This document shows positions 4,923-5,491 of a stretch of DNA of 5,491 nucleotides, in pieces (position 1 is the first letter of the stretch; the number at the start of each line of letters is the position of its first letter). The stretch spans positions 1 to 5,491 of the forward strand of contig CALASV010000041.1 in assembly GCA_937888895.1 (NCBI GenBank), given 5' to 3'. This stretch comes from an uncultured Clostridia bacterium (GTDB taxonomy: Bacteria; Bacillota; Clostridia; Lachnospirales; Lachnospiraceae). Made by a program: the position numbers and the translations under genes. The notes beneath the pieces are model-generated. The model was not told the DNA's origin. It ran no database searches and was given only the letters and a program-made list of their open reading frames with translations.

Positions 4923-5491
4923 ATGGCAAAGCAACAAGACTATGCGTTTGTTCTGGATATGGATGGGAAACCATTGTCTCCAACAAAAGTAGAAAAAGCA
5001 TGGTATAAAATTCGAAAAAAACAAGCGGTTTTGGTGAGTAAATATCCAATGGTAATACAGCTTCTTAAAAAAATTCCAGAGGATATCATCTGTAAAGATG
5101 AAATTAGATGTGGAATAGATGAGGGCGGATTACATACGGGTATTGCACTGGTTCAAAAGTGTAAAACTAAGAATAAAGTTTTGTTCAAAGGGACAATAGA
5201 ACATCGAAATGATGTGAAAAAGAAAATGGAAGTACGAAAAGGATATCGGAACTATCGTAGGTATCATAAGCGATATAGAAAGGCAAGATTTGAGAATCGT
5301 TCTTCTAGTAAAAGAAAAGGACGGATAGCACCCAGTATCTTACAAAAGAAACAAGCAACGATTCGTGTCATTAAGCAATTGCAGAATTGGATAAAGATAA
5401 ATAGTTTTTATTTAGAAGATGTATCGATAGATATTCGTGCTGTAACAGATGGTGATAAGTCTTATGGTTGGCAGTATCAGAAATCCAATAG
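4923..5491 (+). CDS. iscB: IscB-like RNA-guided nuclease (RRXRR/RuvC), C-terminus beyond window
   Basis: IscB proteins are the ancestors of Cas9. Guided by an omega RNA, they cleave double-stranded DNA with RuvC and HNH domains and are carried by IS200/IS605-type elements. The visible 189 residues cover the N-terminal half. The PLMP domain has FVLDMDGKPLSPTKVEKAW at 9-27 followed by AVLVSKYPMVIQL. RuvC-I has CGIDEGGLHTGIALV at 63-77 with catalytic Asp66. An arginine-rich bridge helix spans about 94-126 (HRNDVKKKMEVRKGYRNYRRYHKRYRKARFENR), followed by RIAPSILQKKQATIRVIKQL. A RuvC-II-like strand VSIDIRAVTDGDKSYGWQYQ lies at 167-186. The PLMP motif reads PLSP, the RuvC-I loop has DEGG where many have DPGS, and RuvC-II shows Asp170 where Glu is usual. 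No frameshift or stop occurs up to the window edge. The HNH domain and RuvC-III should lie to the right. Confidence 0.9.
   Translation, partial: MAKQQDYAFVLDMDGKPLSPTKVEKAWYKIRKKQAVLVSKYPMVIQLLKKIPEDIICKDEIRCGIDEGGLHTGIALVQKCKTKNKVLFKGTIEHRNDVKKKMEVRKGYRNYRRYHKRYRKARFENRSSSKRKGRIAPSILQKKQATIRVIKQLQNWIKINSFYLEDVSIDIRAVTDGDKSYGWQYQKSN

Larger units (their letters stand above)
4607..5491 (+). mobile_element. IscB-encoding IS200/IS605-like element (left part, right end outside window)
   Basis: The segment combines a structured non-coding stretch and an IscB-type nuclease gene, the standard left-half layout of IscB-bearing elements. The left boundary is not defined: it is placed tentatively where the 11-codon frame breaks off, and it could lie as far right as the hairpin at 4638. 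No TnpA transposase is present in the window, so it may be mobilised in trans or carry tnpA elsewhere. No duplication of the target is expected for this class of element. Confidence 0.55.

Overview
The window is AT-rich Firmicutes DNA, most likely from a gut-type Clostridia/Lachnospiraceae genome. This is inferred from codon use, strong purine-rich ribosome binding sites, and the gene order dxs-tlyA-nadK-argR, a housekeeping cluster typical of Clostridia. No species can be named from the sequence alone. All four housekeeping genes lie on the + strand.

Left edge (1 to about 225): GC-richer DNA that reads on the minus strand as an open 67-codon gene fragment. It resembles the conserved tail of conjugative-element accessory proteins (tentatively DUF4316). 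It abuts dxs directly, and the normal N-terminus, start codon and upstream region of dxs are not present. The dxs frame can only be opened from a TTG inside the foreign segment, so the essential DXP synthase gene appears to have been re-headed by a rearrangement, unless this is an assembly join.

Middle (about 225 to 4497): dxs (isoprenoid precursor synthesis), tlyA (rRNA 2'-O-methyltransferase), nadK (NADP supply) and argR (arginine repressor), all apparently intact after the dxs junction. The dxs-tlyA gap holds a striking nested palindrome of 136 bases (24-base arms, 2076-2099 and 2188-2211, with a second stem inside). It looks like a miniature inverted-repeat element or structured RNA. A 10-bp hairpin straddles the tlyA stop region.

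Right (4498 to 5491): a near-ideal sigma-A promoter just after argR, then a well-formed RBS and GTG start whose frame closes after 11 codons. This is possibly a gene cut by an insertion. It is followed by about 280 bases of structured non-coding DNA leading directly into an IscB-like RNA-guided nuclease gene (RRXRR/PLMP domain, RuvC-I, arginine-rich bridge helix), which runs off the right edge. The arrangement matches an OMEGA system: an omega RNA (HEARO-type) 5' of iscB in an IS200/IS605-like element. This is the most interesting system in the window. The family is known, but this copy, its RNA fold, its guide and its divergent RuvC residues merit examination.
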